This document shows, in pieces, positions 9,964-17,350 of a DNA stretch of 64,000 nt (positions are counted from its first letter, which is position 1; every line of letters starts with the position of its first letter). The stretch spans positions 3,871,436-3,935,435 of the forward strand of contig NZ_KQ976354.1 in NCBI RefSeq assembly GCF_000346485.2. Direction: 5' to 3'. The position numbers were made by a program, and so were the translations under genes. The stretch comes from Scytonema hofmannii PCC 7110. GTDB taxonomy: Bacteria > Cyanobacteriota > Cyanobacteriia > Cyanobacteriales > Nostocaceae. The notes under the pieces were generated by a model, which was not told the origin of the DNA, searched no databases, and saw only the letters and a list, made by a program, of their open reading frames with translations.

Positions 9964-10377
9964 ATGGCAAAGCTCTCAAAAGAAGACCATGACTACAGAA
10001 GAACGGAGAATTCCGTGTCCTCAATCAATTATCATTTTGTATTTGTACCAAAACGACGAAGACCCGTATTGGTCACCGATGTGGCAAGAAGACTGCAAGA
10101 AATTATTTTTGAACTAGTGCAAGAACACAACTGGAGACTCATTGCATTAGAAATTCAACCCGACCACGTGCATATGTTTATTAATGCACCTACAGATGAA
10201 GCGCCTTCACAGATTGCTAAATGGGTTAAAGGTAGAGCATCCCATCATCTAAGAAAAGAATTTCCAGAACTTTTAAAACTACCTGCTTTGTGGACTCCAA
10301 CCTACTTTGTAGCGTCAACAGGTCAAGTTAGCACAGAGGTAGTTAAAAAGTACATTGAGAACCAGCGTGGGAAGTGA
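9964..10377 (+). CDS. tnpA: TnpA, Y1 HUH transposase (IS200/IS605 family)
   Basis: A 137-residue REP-like Y1 transposase, the usual family length. The HUH pair is H68-V69-H70 in DHVHMFI, and the catalytic tyrosine is Y130 in VVKKYIENQ. The N-terminal strand NYHFVFVPKRRRPVL is typical. It catalyses excision and insertion of single-stranded transposon circles, recognising the subterminal hairpins. A perfect palindrome (CAACAGGTT/AACCTGTTG, 10380-10399) just after the stop could act as a terminator. With tnpB and both ends intact, the element appears autonomous. Confidence 0.95.
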   Translation: MAKLSKEDHDYRRTENSVSSINYHFVFVPKRRRPVLVTDVARRLQEIIFELVQEHNWRLIALEIQPDHVHMFINAPTDEAPSQIAKWVKGRASHHLRKEFPELLKLPALWTPTYFVASTGQVSTEVVKKYIENQRGK

Positions 10378-10436
10378 GACAACAGGTTAAAACCTGTTGA
10401 GTCGGGTTTCATCCCCTGGCTGAAGCGCAGGGGTTC

Positions 10437-11072
10437 TCACCCTCCCATGCTGTTTTGATAGTAATGCCACAAAATTCTTGCCGCAACAGCACGCCACGGT
10501 CTCCAAGTCTCTGCGATCGCCTCAAGTTCATTTGGAGTCGGGCGTACCGTCCAACCCTTCATTTTTTGTAAGGCTATAGCCAGTGCTAAATCACCTTTGG
10601 GAAAGACATCAGGACGTTGTAGAGCCATTAGCAAGTAGATATCCACAGTCCAGTCTCCGATCCCCTTAATACGCTTGAGTTCGGTTCTGATAACAGCTTC
10701 GTCTAATGTTTCTAGCTGAGTTAAATCAAGCTGACCGCAGGTAATTGCGTTTGCTAGCGCACGACCATAAACGGTTTTTTGCCGACTAAAACCGATTTCC
10801 TTCAATTGCATATCGTTAAATGTGAGAAAATTTTCGGGTGTTAGTGGCACGATTACCCCACACAAACGGTTGAACACAGCCCTTGCAGAAGCTAGGGATA
10901 CTTGCTGCTCTAAAATAATGCGGAGGATTGTTGGAAAACCTGTTTCTCTACTCCAAAACGGTGGATGACCAAAAATGTCTAAGATGCAAGCAAAATCGCG
11001 ATCGCGACTAGCGAGTTCCATCAAACCCAGCCTCAGGCTTTCTTCTGTTAGGGATGTTAAATTAGTCAACAT
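10437..11072 (-). CDS. AlkA-like DNA-3-methyladenine glycosylase (HhH-GPD)
   Basis: A base-excision repair glycosylase of the helix-hairpin-helix superfamily, about 211 residues from ATG 11072 (a GTG 9 bases upstream is possible). It has the HhH element LKRIKGIGDWTVDIYLLMAL and, about 20 residues later, the catalytic aspartate in FPKGDLALAIAL. The N-terminal FPTILRIILEQQVSLASARAV motif is the AlkA-type helix before the active-site pocket. It would remove alkylated purines. The last codons and the stop lie within the end of the neighbouring IS605-type element, so the extreme C-terminus (NSMGG) may have been altered by the insertion. The length is close to the short bacterial members, so function is probably kept. 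Confidence 0.88.
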   Translation of the reverse strand: MLTNLTSLTEESLRLGLMELASRDRDFACILDIFGHPPFWSRETGFPTILRIILEQQVSLASARAVFNRLCGVIVPLTPENFLTFNDMQLKEIGFSRQKTVYGRALANAITCGQLDLTQLETLDEAVIRTELKRIKGIGDWTVDIYLLMALQRPDVFPKGDLALAIALQKMKGWTVRPTPNELEAIAETWRPWRAVAARILWHYYQNSMGG

Positions 11073-11126
11073 AAAGGACACTTAAAGAATGATAATACCT
11101 GAAGCTAACAAATACTATGTTCATGT

Positions 11127-11765
11127 TCAAATGATGGCGATCGCATCCAATGGCTGCTGTTGAGAGTCTTTAATCATCCATAGCAGAATACTTAGTATTT
11201 TTTCAACAGGCGGTAGAGGATAGTCAAAAAGTTCAATAGTGACGATATTCCCCTCCAGCTTTAGAAATCGCCACGCTGTTCCAGTGGTCACACTTCCGTA
11301 TACAGTTAGAATATTTGTTCTGTCATCAGTATTAAGTTTCTGGGCGGCAACCATTTGAGCAATGCACTGTCCTAAGCAACTTTTTATGTTATCTCTTTTC
11401 GCCTCAACTATTAATAAGACTGGCGCTTCTATTTCAACTTGTTCTAAAGAAGCGCTTATTAAGAAGTCACAGACGCCGTTGAGACCTCTAGACTCATCTA
11501 CTGTAAAATCTTCCCCTGAGAATACGTTTACTACTCTATCTAATAGTTCTCTTACTTCTATTAGAACAGGGTATACTATACCTTCACTTCTAACTTTTTC
11601 ACTACTTGAGGCGATGACTGAAGGAATCGTTCTTTCTAGAAAAGCGCTTAATACTGATGAAGCGGATATTGGTTCTAACTGAGGAATAAAATTTATCTTC
11701 TCAACTATAGTTAAATTGAAATCGTTTTTAACTTGTTTAAGTGTCTTAAACTGAGTGTAAGGCAT
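11127..11765 (-). CDS. Hypothetical protein, PD-(D/E)XK nuclease-like
   Basis: 212 residues with no membrane segment. The central pattern NGVCDFLISASLEQVEIEAPVLLIVEAKRDNI resembles the D...ExK core of the PD-(D/E)XK fold, followed by a helix GQCIAQMVAAQKLN with the conserved glutamine often found in this fold. I recall similar cyanobacterial proteins annotated only as hypothetical. Possible roles are a nuclease of a mobile or defence module or a structural relic; nothing next to it decides this. It is read from the minus strand 55 bases upstream of the glycosylase gene and could be co-transcribed with it. Confidence 0.7.
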   Translation of the reverse strand: MPYTQFKTLKQVKNDFNLTIVEKINFIPQLEPISASSVLSAFLERTIPSVIASSSEKVRSEGIVYPVLIEVRELLDRVVNVFSGEDFTVDESRGLNGVCDFLISASLEQVEIEAPVLLIVEAKRDNIKSCLGQCIAQMVAAQKLNTDDRTNILTVYGSVTTGTAWRFLKLEGNIVTIELFDYPLPPVEKILSILLWMIKDSQQQPLDAIAII

Positions 11766-11869
11766 AGTATATCCCAGTATAATCTACAGTATAACATATT
11801 AATAACTATTTCACCACTTGAGAGCATGGCATGAGCGTTTTATAAGACTTTTTTACCCTTACTCCCGTA

Positions 11870-11889
11870 CAGACGCGCCATGGCGCGTC
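11870..11889. repeat. 20-bp perfect palindrome
   Basis: AGACGCGCCA followed directly by its reverse complement. This is a common dispersed cyanobacterial palindrome type. It lies between two divergent genes, so it is not placed as a terminator. Confidence 0.6.
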
Positions 11890-11954
11890 TCTACTACTCC
11901 TCACTCCCTCTTTTCTAAACAGTTTATAATTAACAAGCTCATCAAATTTCCTTT

Positions 11955-12470
11955 TTGACTGTGGTTATATTGCGTTCTTTTGTTGATAAGCAGACCATAC
12001 TGGATTTTGCCAAGTCTTATCCTGAGTTAGATCTTGCTTCAGTGGAAACTTGTTTGGCTTTTCTTAACACTACAGCTGATGTTTATCAAGCCTTGGATAG
12101 TCATTTCGCCCGCTATGGTCTTTCAAGAGGAAAGTTTACTCTACTAATGCAATTGTATCTAGCTGGTGACCAAGGGTTAACACCTTCTGAATGTGCTGAA
12201 CGTGCTGGTGTCGCGAGAGCAACAATCACAGGTTTGCTTGATGGACTCGAACGAGATGCATTGGTAAAACGCGAACCTGACCTCTCTGACAGAAGAATGC
12301 TGCGGTTGCAACTGACAGACAAAGGGCGTAACTTGCTGTCTCAAATGCTTCCAGACCATTTTTGCCGCACCACTAACTTGATGGCTCATCTTACTGATGG
12401 CGAAAAAAAGACACTCATTGAACTTTTAAACAAGGTACGGGCTGGAACTCCAGCAATGTTAGATCCTTAA
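11955..12470 (+). CDS. MarR-family transcriptional regulator
   Basis: A winged-helix dimeric regulator of about 165-171 residues. The DNA-binding region is LTPSECAERAGVARATITGLLDGLERDALVKREPDLSDRRMLRLQLTDKG, in which the recognition helix (ARATITGLLDGLE) and the DRR wing are typical. The start is uncertain: TTG 11955 gives the full frame, and GTG 11961 or TTG 11970 are alternatives; none has a clear Shine-Dalgarno. It is followed at 91 bases by a membrane-protein gene in the same direction. The gap carries a promoter-like sequence overlapped by a repeated 10-mer, the likely operator. A ligand or redox signal cannot be deduced. Confidence 0.9.
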   Translation: MTVVILRSFVDKQTILDFAKSYPELDLASVETCLAFLNTTADVYQALDSHFARYGLSRGKFTLLMQLYLAGDQGLTPSECAERAGVARATITGLLDGLERDALVKREPDLSDRRMLRLQLTDKGRNLLSQMLPDHFCRTTNLMAHLTDGEKKTLIELLNKVRAGTPAMLDP

Positions 12471-12479
12471 GAAAAATGC

Positions 12480-12540
12480 TTGTGAAGGATCGCAGCTTGA
12501 TATAATCTTATAATTAGGTAGCTAACTATAAGGTAGCTAA
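12480..12540 (+). promoter_or_regulatory. Putative promoter with repeated MarR-type operator
   Basis: A TTGTGA (12480) and TATAAT (12501) pair spaced about 15 bp is followed by two exact copies of AGGTAGCTAA at 12516-12525 and 12531-12540, each containing the palindrome TAGCTA. A repressor bound there would cover the transcription start. The elements are seen; binding by the upstream MarR protein is inferred. Confidence 0.5.
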
Positions 12541-12560
12541 TCAATTTTGGGAAACAGTGT

Positions 12561-13100
12561 ATGAATAAGCTAAGTGTCAAGCAAAAAAACTGGTTGCTAA
12601 CTTTTCATGTTGCTTTTGGAGGAATTTGGTTCGGTACTGCTTTATGTATGGTGGCTATTGGTTTGGGGACTCAACACACTTCTAACGGTGATGAACTGTA
12701 CGCTATCAACTCTGTTTTAAAGTTGATGGATGACTTTGTGATTATCCCTTCCGCCACCTTATCCCTGATTACAGGTGGATTGCTCTGCTGGTTAACAATT
12801 TGGGGATTTTTTAAACACTATTGGGTAATCGTGAAATGGATAGCAACTGTAGCACTTATTGTCGCTGGTACTATCTGGCTTGGTTCTTGGACAAATGCGA
12901 TGACTGCGATTTCTGAAGTAGAAAGATTACAAGCACTGCAAAATCCACTGTACGTTTTTGATAAAAGGGGAGTGCTTGTGGGTGGAATAATTCAGTCTTT
13001 CTGTCTTCTAGTCATTATCGGTATTTCAGTTCTTAAACCTTGGGGAAGAAGAAACCTCAAAAAGCAGGAAAAACAGCAGCCAGCTGCTTCTAGTAGTTAG
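12561..13100 (+). CDS. DUF2269-like integral membrane protein
   Basis: 179 residues with about four membrane helices (roughly 12-34, 57-82, 88-112 and 138-158), a His in the first helix (TFHVAFGGIWFG) and a basic Gln/Ser-rich tail. The pattern resembles DUF2269/YndJ-type small membrane proteins, whose function is unknown. Its position behind a MarR regulator with a repeated operator suggests an inducible membrane or stress function, perhaps in quinone or haem-related redox given the helix histidine, but that is speculation. Confidence 0.65.
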   Translation: MNKLSVKQKNWLLTFHVAFGGIWFGTALCMVAIGLGTQHTSNGDELYAINSVLKLMDDFVIIPSATLSLITGGLLCWLTIWGFFKHYWVIVKWIATVALIVAGTIWLGSWTNAMTAISEVERLQALQNPLYVFDKRGVLVGGIIQSFCLLVIIGISVLKPWGRRNLKKQEKQQPAASSS

Positions 13101-13185
13101 TTGTTTTAGTGACAGTCTGAAACGACGCATCCCAATACTGGATATAAGGCAATACGGTTCAGTTAAGGGTCGCGAGGGGAGCACC

Positions 13186-13214
13186 AAACCCGGTATCTTG
13201 GAGATACCGGGTTT
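13186..13214. repeat. AAACCCGG/CCGGGTTT hairpin (13-bp perfect stem)
   Basis: AAACCCGGTATCT and its exact reverse complement are separated by TGG. It lies 85 bases after the DUF2269-like gene. It is one of several AAACCCGG repeats in the window (1811, 25420, 33700, 39265 and 39516). It may stop transcription, though there is no T-run. Confidence 0.65.
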
Positions 13215-13338
13215 CTGGCACCTCAACTATCCTTAACCGACAAGTATTGGGTAGGAAGGGAGTAGAAACATGGGGAACAGTTTATCAAACCTTGACTATC
13301 ATGAACCACCCCACCGCATGGCGGATGGGGTTTCTAAT

Positions 13339-14880
13339 TTACTGACCCGGTTCAGTGAGTCCTATAGTCGTACAACAAGACAAGCCTGCTGCCGTACCTT
13401 TACGTGATGGGAATTTTTTACCGAGGATTAAGCCTTTAAAAAAAGGGGGAATGCCCAAGCCCCTTGATTTATTGAGGGGTAGTGCAGGATATCCATTAAT
13501 GGCATTCCCCCTTTTTTTCTTGCCCTGTGCGTGACCTATCCAAATATTGATTGTCTTGAGAATTTGACACACCCGAAAAGTAATTTTTGATGTATCAATT
13601 TTGGCCTTTCTCAAAATATTGGAAGCCCCATTGGCATCCGCGTTGATAATTGTGTTATTTCCTGTTTTGTATTCCCCGCGTTTTGTTCTTCTTCCAGAAG
13701 GCTTAAGATTCTTCTGTTCTTCGGTTTCTTGACCGTAAACGGGTAATTCATCACCGTCAAAAAATGACATTTTTGAGGTGTATGATTCTTCTACAACTAC
13801 AAATTCTATACCAGATCTCTCACAGAGATACTTGAGTGTATCACGTAATGCGGTGAATGGAACCTGTACAAAATTTTGATTATTGACACGTCCGTTATCT
13901 ATTTCATTCTTAATTCCTTGGTTCCAACCAAATACAATTTTACTTATTCCTGATTCTAAACATTTATTGATTATTGTCCGTGCAGATTTCTTGATAAAAT
14001 CGCGGACTTGGTTATTCCTAGACTGCGTTGCCCTAGCTAAACTACCACTCCAGAAATTCTCATCCTTACCCTTTTTTAGCTTAGATACAGTCTTGTTATA
14101 AAACTGATTTATTGCCTTTAATGGTCGCCCATTTATGAGAAATCCTTCTTCACCTGTGTTCGGAATACAGGTAACAAAGTTGTTCAATCCGATGTCAATT
14201 CCTAAAACACTTGACTTATTTAATGTGGCAACAATTTCATTTTTCTTTCTGCATACCCAATGTAGATAAATCTCTCTATGCTTTGATGTAATCACTAGCT
14301 CAACGAGGTTAGAGGGGTCAATGTCATCGGGAACTCTGAATCTCAATCTCTCATTTAAACTTGTTCCCATGACATCTTCTTTGTGCTGCTTCTTGAACAT
14401 AATGCCAGTAGAAACAGTAGCAAATATAATGCCATGCTCTTGTGATATATTGACTGATTGACTGGGATATGTCACTTCAAACATACCACCTTTTTGACGA
14501 TAACCTGGTAATAATGGTTTCTTTGTCCCCTCTCTAAAATGTTTGTCTAAAAGCTGTTTGAATGATTTGAAATTCTCAGTTACCTTGTGACACACGGATT
14601 GTGCTGCTTGAGAATGCAGCATTTTGTAATGATAGTTTTCTTTGAAGTCAGTTTGTAAATCAATAGTTAGAGATTGAAAATTCAGAATTTTGTGTACAAA
14701 AAATCCTTGCCTCAGATTGAAGGTTAAAGTATTGTATAAACTGTTTGCGTGTGACAATATGTCTGATATTACAGCATACCCAAGATTGGACAATTTCAGA
14801 TGCTGCACAACAGTTGAAATGTGAGTATTTTTATTCTTTTCTTTATCCTGCTCTTTTTGTTCCTTACTTTTGAATGACAT
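13339..14880 (-). CDS. tnpB: TnpB nuclease (solo), with a C-terminal insertion
   Basis: 513 residues. The RuvC triad is intact as read: D229 (GIDIGLNN), E364 or E365 (VVVEESYTSK) and D415 (INADANGASNILRK). Like the other TnpB in the window it lacks a zinc-ribbon cysteine pair in the usual place. The N-terminus has an unusually charged leader (KSKEQKEQDKEKNK). Residues about 455-481 are encoded by an 81-bp palindromic mini-element inserted in frame. The tail beyond it (LILGKKFPSRKG...) reads on to a stop 8 bases before the terminal hairpin. With no tnpA here, mobility would depend on a transposase elsewhere; RNA-guided cleavage may still work. Confidence 0.88.
   Translation of the reverse strand: MSFKSKEQKEQDKEKNKNTHISTVVQHLKLSNLGYAVISDILSHANSLYNTLTFNLRQGFFVHKILNFQSLTIDLQTDFKENYHYKMLHSQAAQSVCHKVTENFKSFKQLLDKHFREGTKKPLLPGYRQKGGMFEVTYPSQSVNISQEHGIIFATVSTGIMFKKQHKEDVMGTSLNERLRFRVPDDIDPSNLVELVITSKHREIYLHWVCRKKNEIVATLNKSSVLGIDIGLNNFVTCIPNTGEEGFLINGRPLKAINQFYNKTVSKLKKGKDENFWSGSLARATQSRNNQVRDFIKKSARTIINKCLESGISKIVFGWNQGIKNEIDNGRVNNQNFVQVPFTALRDTLKYLCERSGIEFVVVEESYTSKMSFFDGDELPVYGQETEEQKNLKPSGRRTKRGEYKTGNNTIINADANGASNILRKAKIDTSKITFRVCQILKTINIWIGHAQGKKKRGNAINGYPALPLNKSRGLGIPPFFKGLILGKKFPSRKGTAAGLSCCTTIGLTEPGQ
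13438..13518. repeat. 81-bp palindromic mini-element E1, inside tnpB
   Basis: An 18-bp perfect terminal inverted repeat, AAAAAAAGGGGGAATGCC, surrounds a 45-base loop that carries its own stem (CCCCT...GAGGGG). Its length of 81 bases keeps the tnpB frame open. It is a near copy, in the same orientation, of the element at 14976-15052. Confidence 0.8.
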
Positions 14881-15393
14881 ATTTGAACCACCACCTTGCC
14901 GTTTTGTCGTTACCCTTTTATTCTGACATTCATGTAGACGTTGTGTAGATAGCTATGACCGGAGACCAAGCTCTGAAAAAAGGGGAATGCCCAAGCCCCT
15001 AGATTAATCGAGGGGTAGTGCAGGATATCCCGTAATGGCATTCCCCTTTTTTCTTTCGCAAAATTCGTGACCAAAAAAGGATTGAACTTACGGATATCTG
15101 AGCGGAGGCTGAATAAGCTAAGGTTATATGCCGCAAGCAAGGAGAAAACTATGACTCAATTGGTTGAAAATTGGATTGATAGATTGCCGAGCTTAGAGGT
15201 TGACAACCACTCGGACACCCATAAAGGGTGTACCTCGTAGTTGTCGCGCTATCCATCCCCACCGCATGGCGGATGGGGAATTCCGCGAATATGTTAAAAC
15301 AATAGCTATAGCGATCCACGCACCTGAAGTGTCTTTTATCCCTGCACATAATATTTCTTAATGTTCCAGTTAAATTTCACCCCATGAATACTA
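14881..15393. other. Non-coding stretch upstream of tnpB
   Basis: Apart from mini-element E2 and the terminal hairpin, it holds a hairpin at about 15202-15244 (CAACCACTCGG against a near complement). A 29-codon frame at 15150, preceded by AAGGAG, ends in that hairpin and may be the start of an interrupted gene, but nothing in it is recognisable. Confidence 0.4.
14976..15052. repeat. 77-bp palindromic mini-element E2
   Basis: A 16-bp perfect terminal inverted repeat, AAAAAAGGGGAATGCC, with a loop nearly identical to that of E1 (about five differences). It lies about 95 bases upstream of the tnpB start codon, in the same orientation as E1. Confidence 0.8.
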
Positions 15394-16584
15394 ATGAGTT
15401 CCATCACAAGCACTTCATCTATCCGCCGTACTCTGCAATATATAGAATGGACCCTTTTAGGTGTATATCTAGTTCTTCTCATTGCAAATCGTCGAGGAAA
15501 TAGCTATTTATCACTACCAATCCCCACTTTTGTTTCATTTTCTTGTCTAGCTGTATTGACTCTCTTAAGTTTTTTCTTCCCAATTAATCGTCCAAATTGG
15601 CAAAGAAAATTTTATATATTTTTAGAGATATTATCAGTTATGATTCCCCGATCTGTTGATGTAAACTTTGAAATATTACTATACCTTATAATAGCTAAAA
15701 GCTGCTTCTTGCTAGAGCGCAAACTTATTGTTATAATTGTTATTATATCAGGAATAATTTGGAACTTACTTATAGTTTGGAGTTTACCTCCCAAGCTAGA
15801 GTTTAAACGTTCTCATCTTGCTCAAAAAATGACTGAATTATATGATACTAAATTCAACATTACTAAAGAAATTATCAATGATACAGGTAGTTACTTAGCA
15901 GCGAGTACTTTTGTGCTGTTACTTTCATTTGTAGTTATTGCAGAGCAAAAAAGCAGACAAAAAGCAGAGATTTTAACCAAACAAGTAGAGACCTTAGCTG
16001 CCACTTTGGAAAGAACGCGCATTGCTCGTGAAATTCATGATTCTTTAGGGCATTCTCTGACAACCTTAGATGTACAATTAGAATTAGCGCAAAAACTTTA
16101 CCAACGCGATCCCATTCAATCTGCTAGATCTTTGGATATTGCCAAACAATTAGCCAATCAGTGTTTAAGCGAAGTGAGACGGTCTGTACAAACAATGCGA
16201 CAGTCTAACTTTAATTTGAATGAAGCATTGAGTACTTTAGTAGAACACGTAGGCAGAAATCAATCATTTGTTATCCATCTAGATGTAAAACTTCCACAAT
16301 TACCTGTTCAAACTAGCCACCAACTCTACTGTATAGTTCAAGAAGGTCTTACTAACATTCAAAAACACGCCTCAGCAAGTTTTGTTAGTCTCAAAGGTTA
16401 CCAAACATCCAGTGAGATTATCATAGAACTGACTGATAATGGACAAGGATTTGAGGTTAGCGCCCCACATAGTGGCTTTGGGCTGAGGGGAATGAGAGAG
16501 CGAGTCCACATTTTGGGAGGAGAAATCAAAATAAACAGCTCTCTCAATTCAGGAACTCAGATTTACGTCATGATTCCAATATGA
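15394..16584 (+). CDS. NarL-type sensor histidine kinase (HisKA_3)
   Basis: 396 residues. Five to six hydrophobic segments occupy residues about 17-130 and one helix is at 168-184, followed by a short coiled coil. The dimerisation/phosphoacceptor motif RTRIAREIHDSLGHSLT places the phospho-histidine at H215. The C-terminal HATPase has QEGLTNIQKHA (N-box), DNGQGF and GFGLRGMRERV, which is characteristic of the DesK/NarX/LiaS class. The membrane-embedded sensing region has no periplasmic domain of size, as in kinases that sense the membrane itself. A LuxR-type response regulator lies 120 bases downstream and is surely its partner. Confidence 0.92.
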   Translation: MSSITSTSSIRRTLQYIEWTLLGVYLVLLIANRRGNSYLSLPIPTFVSFSCLAVLTLLSFFFPINRPNWQRKFYIFLEILSVMIPRSVDVNFEILLYLIIAKSCFLLERKLIVIIVIISGIIWNLLIVWSLPPKLEFKRSHLAQKMTELYDTKFNITKEIINDTGSYLAASTFVLLLSFVVIAEQKSRQKAEILTKQVETLAATLERTRIAREIHDSLGHSLTTLDVQLELAQKLYQRDPIQSARSLDIAKQLANQCLSEVRRSVQTMRQSNFNLNEALSTLVEHVGRNQSFVIHLDVKLPQLPVQTSHQLYCIVQEGLTNIQKHASASFVSLKGYQTSSEIIIELTDNGQGFEVSAPHSGFGLRGMRERVHILGGEIKINSSLNSGTQIYVMIPI

Positions 16585-16647
16585 TGGGGATTGGGCATTG
16601 GGAATTGAGTATTGGGAATTAGTGATTAATATTTCTCCATAGCCCAA

Positions 16648-16698
16648 TCCAAAATTCAAAATCTAAAATCCAAAATCCAAAATCTAAAATCCAAAATC
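16648..16698 (+). repeat. Heptamer tandem repeat (CAAAATC)
   Basis: Seven near-copies of the 7-mer CAAAATC/TAAAATC lie between the kinase and regulator genes. This is a short tandemly repeated repetitive sequence typical of heterocystous cyanobacteria. The same unit occurs inside the gene at 27348 and near 35970. Confidence 0.8.
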
Positions 16699-16704
16699 AT
16701 TAAA

Positions 16705-17343
16705 ATGATTCGAGTGTTGCTTGTAGATGATCAACCACTTTTTCGCCAAGGATTAGCGTCTTTACTGTCGCTAGAAGAGGATTTGGAAATTATCGGACAA
16801 GCGAGTCATGGAAATGAAGCTATTGCTCTTAGTGAAACTTTACAACCAGATGTCATTCTTATGGACGTAAGAATGCCCATCTGTGATGGTGTGGTTGCAA
16901 CTCGCGAAATTCACCAGCGTTGTCCTTGGATAAGAATTCTTGTGCTCACAACTTTTGATGAAGATGAATATATTTGGGAATCACTACAAGCAGGCGCACT
17001 CGGTTATCTTCTGAAAAGTACCCCCTCAGCACAGTTAGCTGCAGCAATTCGTACTCTTCATCAAGGACATTGTCAACTCGGACCCACAATTGCGTCAAAA
17101 GTCTTTGCTCAGTTACGTCCCCCAACTGTTGGTAAGCAAAATACAGTACAGTCTCGTTTGAGCGATCGCGAATTAGAAGTTTTGACTTTAATTGCTCAAG
17201 GCAAAAGCAATCGGGAAATTGCCAAAACGCTATTTCTCACTGAAGGGACGGTGAAGAATTACGTGACTCAAATTCTGGGACGGTTGGGTTTGAGAGATCG
17301 GACGCAAGCTGCTTTGTGGGCAAAGGAAAATTTAACAATTTAA
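16705..17343 (+). CDS. NarL/FixJ-family response regulator
   Basis: 212 residues. The receiver domain has DD8-9, phospho-acceptor D54 (VILMDVRMP) and the conserved T and K (LTTFDEDEY, LLKSTPSAQ). The LuxR-type helix-turn-helix is at about 148-205 (LSDRELEVLTLIAQGKSNREIAKTLFLTEGTVKNYVTQILGRLGLRDRTQAAL). The partner is the DesK-like kinase immediately upstream. The target genes are not evident; the convergent glucan enzyme gene downstream is not placed to be its operon. Confidence 0.93.
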   Translation: MIRVLLVDDQPLFRQGLASLLSLEEDLEIIGQASHGNEAIALSETLQPDVILMDVRMPICDGVVATREIHQRCPWIRILVLTTFDEDEYIWESLQAGALGYLLKSTPSAQLAAAIRTLHQGHCQLGPTIASKVFAQLRPPTVGKQNTVQSRLSDRELEVLTLIAQGKSNREIAKTLFLTEGTVKNYVTQILGRLGLRDRTQAALWAKENLTI

Positions 17344-17350
17344 TTTTTTC

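Larger units (their letters stand above)
8371..10440. mobile_element. IS605-type insertion sequence (divergent tnpA and tnpB)
   Basis: Divergently transcribed tnpB (minus) and tnpA (plus) lie between two subterminal hairpins: CCCTCG/CGAGGG at 8371-8391 and CCCCTG/CAGGGG at 10413-10433. Short hairpins at both ends and the absence of long inverted repeats fit single-strand IS200/IS605 transposition. The outer cleavage points cannot be fixed by eye. The right boundary reaches the stop codon of the adjacent glycosylase gene. Confidence 0.8.
13309..15278. mobile_element. IS1341-type element (tnpB only)
   Basis: An identical 22-base hairpin (CCCCACCGC...GCGGATGGGG) occurs in the same orientation at 13309-13330 and 15257-15278, flanking a tnpB gene with no tnpA. 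Same-orientation terminal hairpins are expected of IS200/IS605-type ends. The sequence after the left copy (GGGGTTTCTAA) resembles that after the first element's hairpin (GGGATTCTAA). The exact borders are inferred. Two smaller hairpin elements sit inside it. Confidence 0.6.

Noticed and set aside
14910-15140. A 76-codon minus-strand frame upstream of the solo tnpB
   Set aside because: Most of it is the translation of mini-element E2 and shows no resemblance to TnpA or any known protein.
15150-15239. A 29-codon gene with a good AAGGAG site next to the second IS
   Set aside because: It ends within a hairpin and no homologue comes to mind; kept only as a remark in the non-coding entry.
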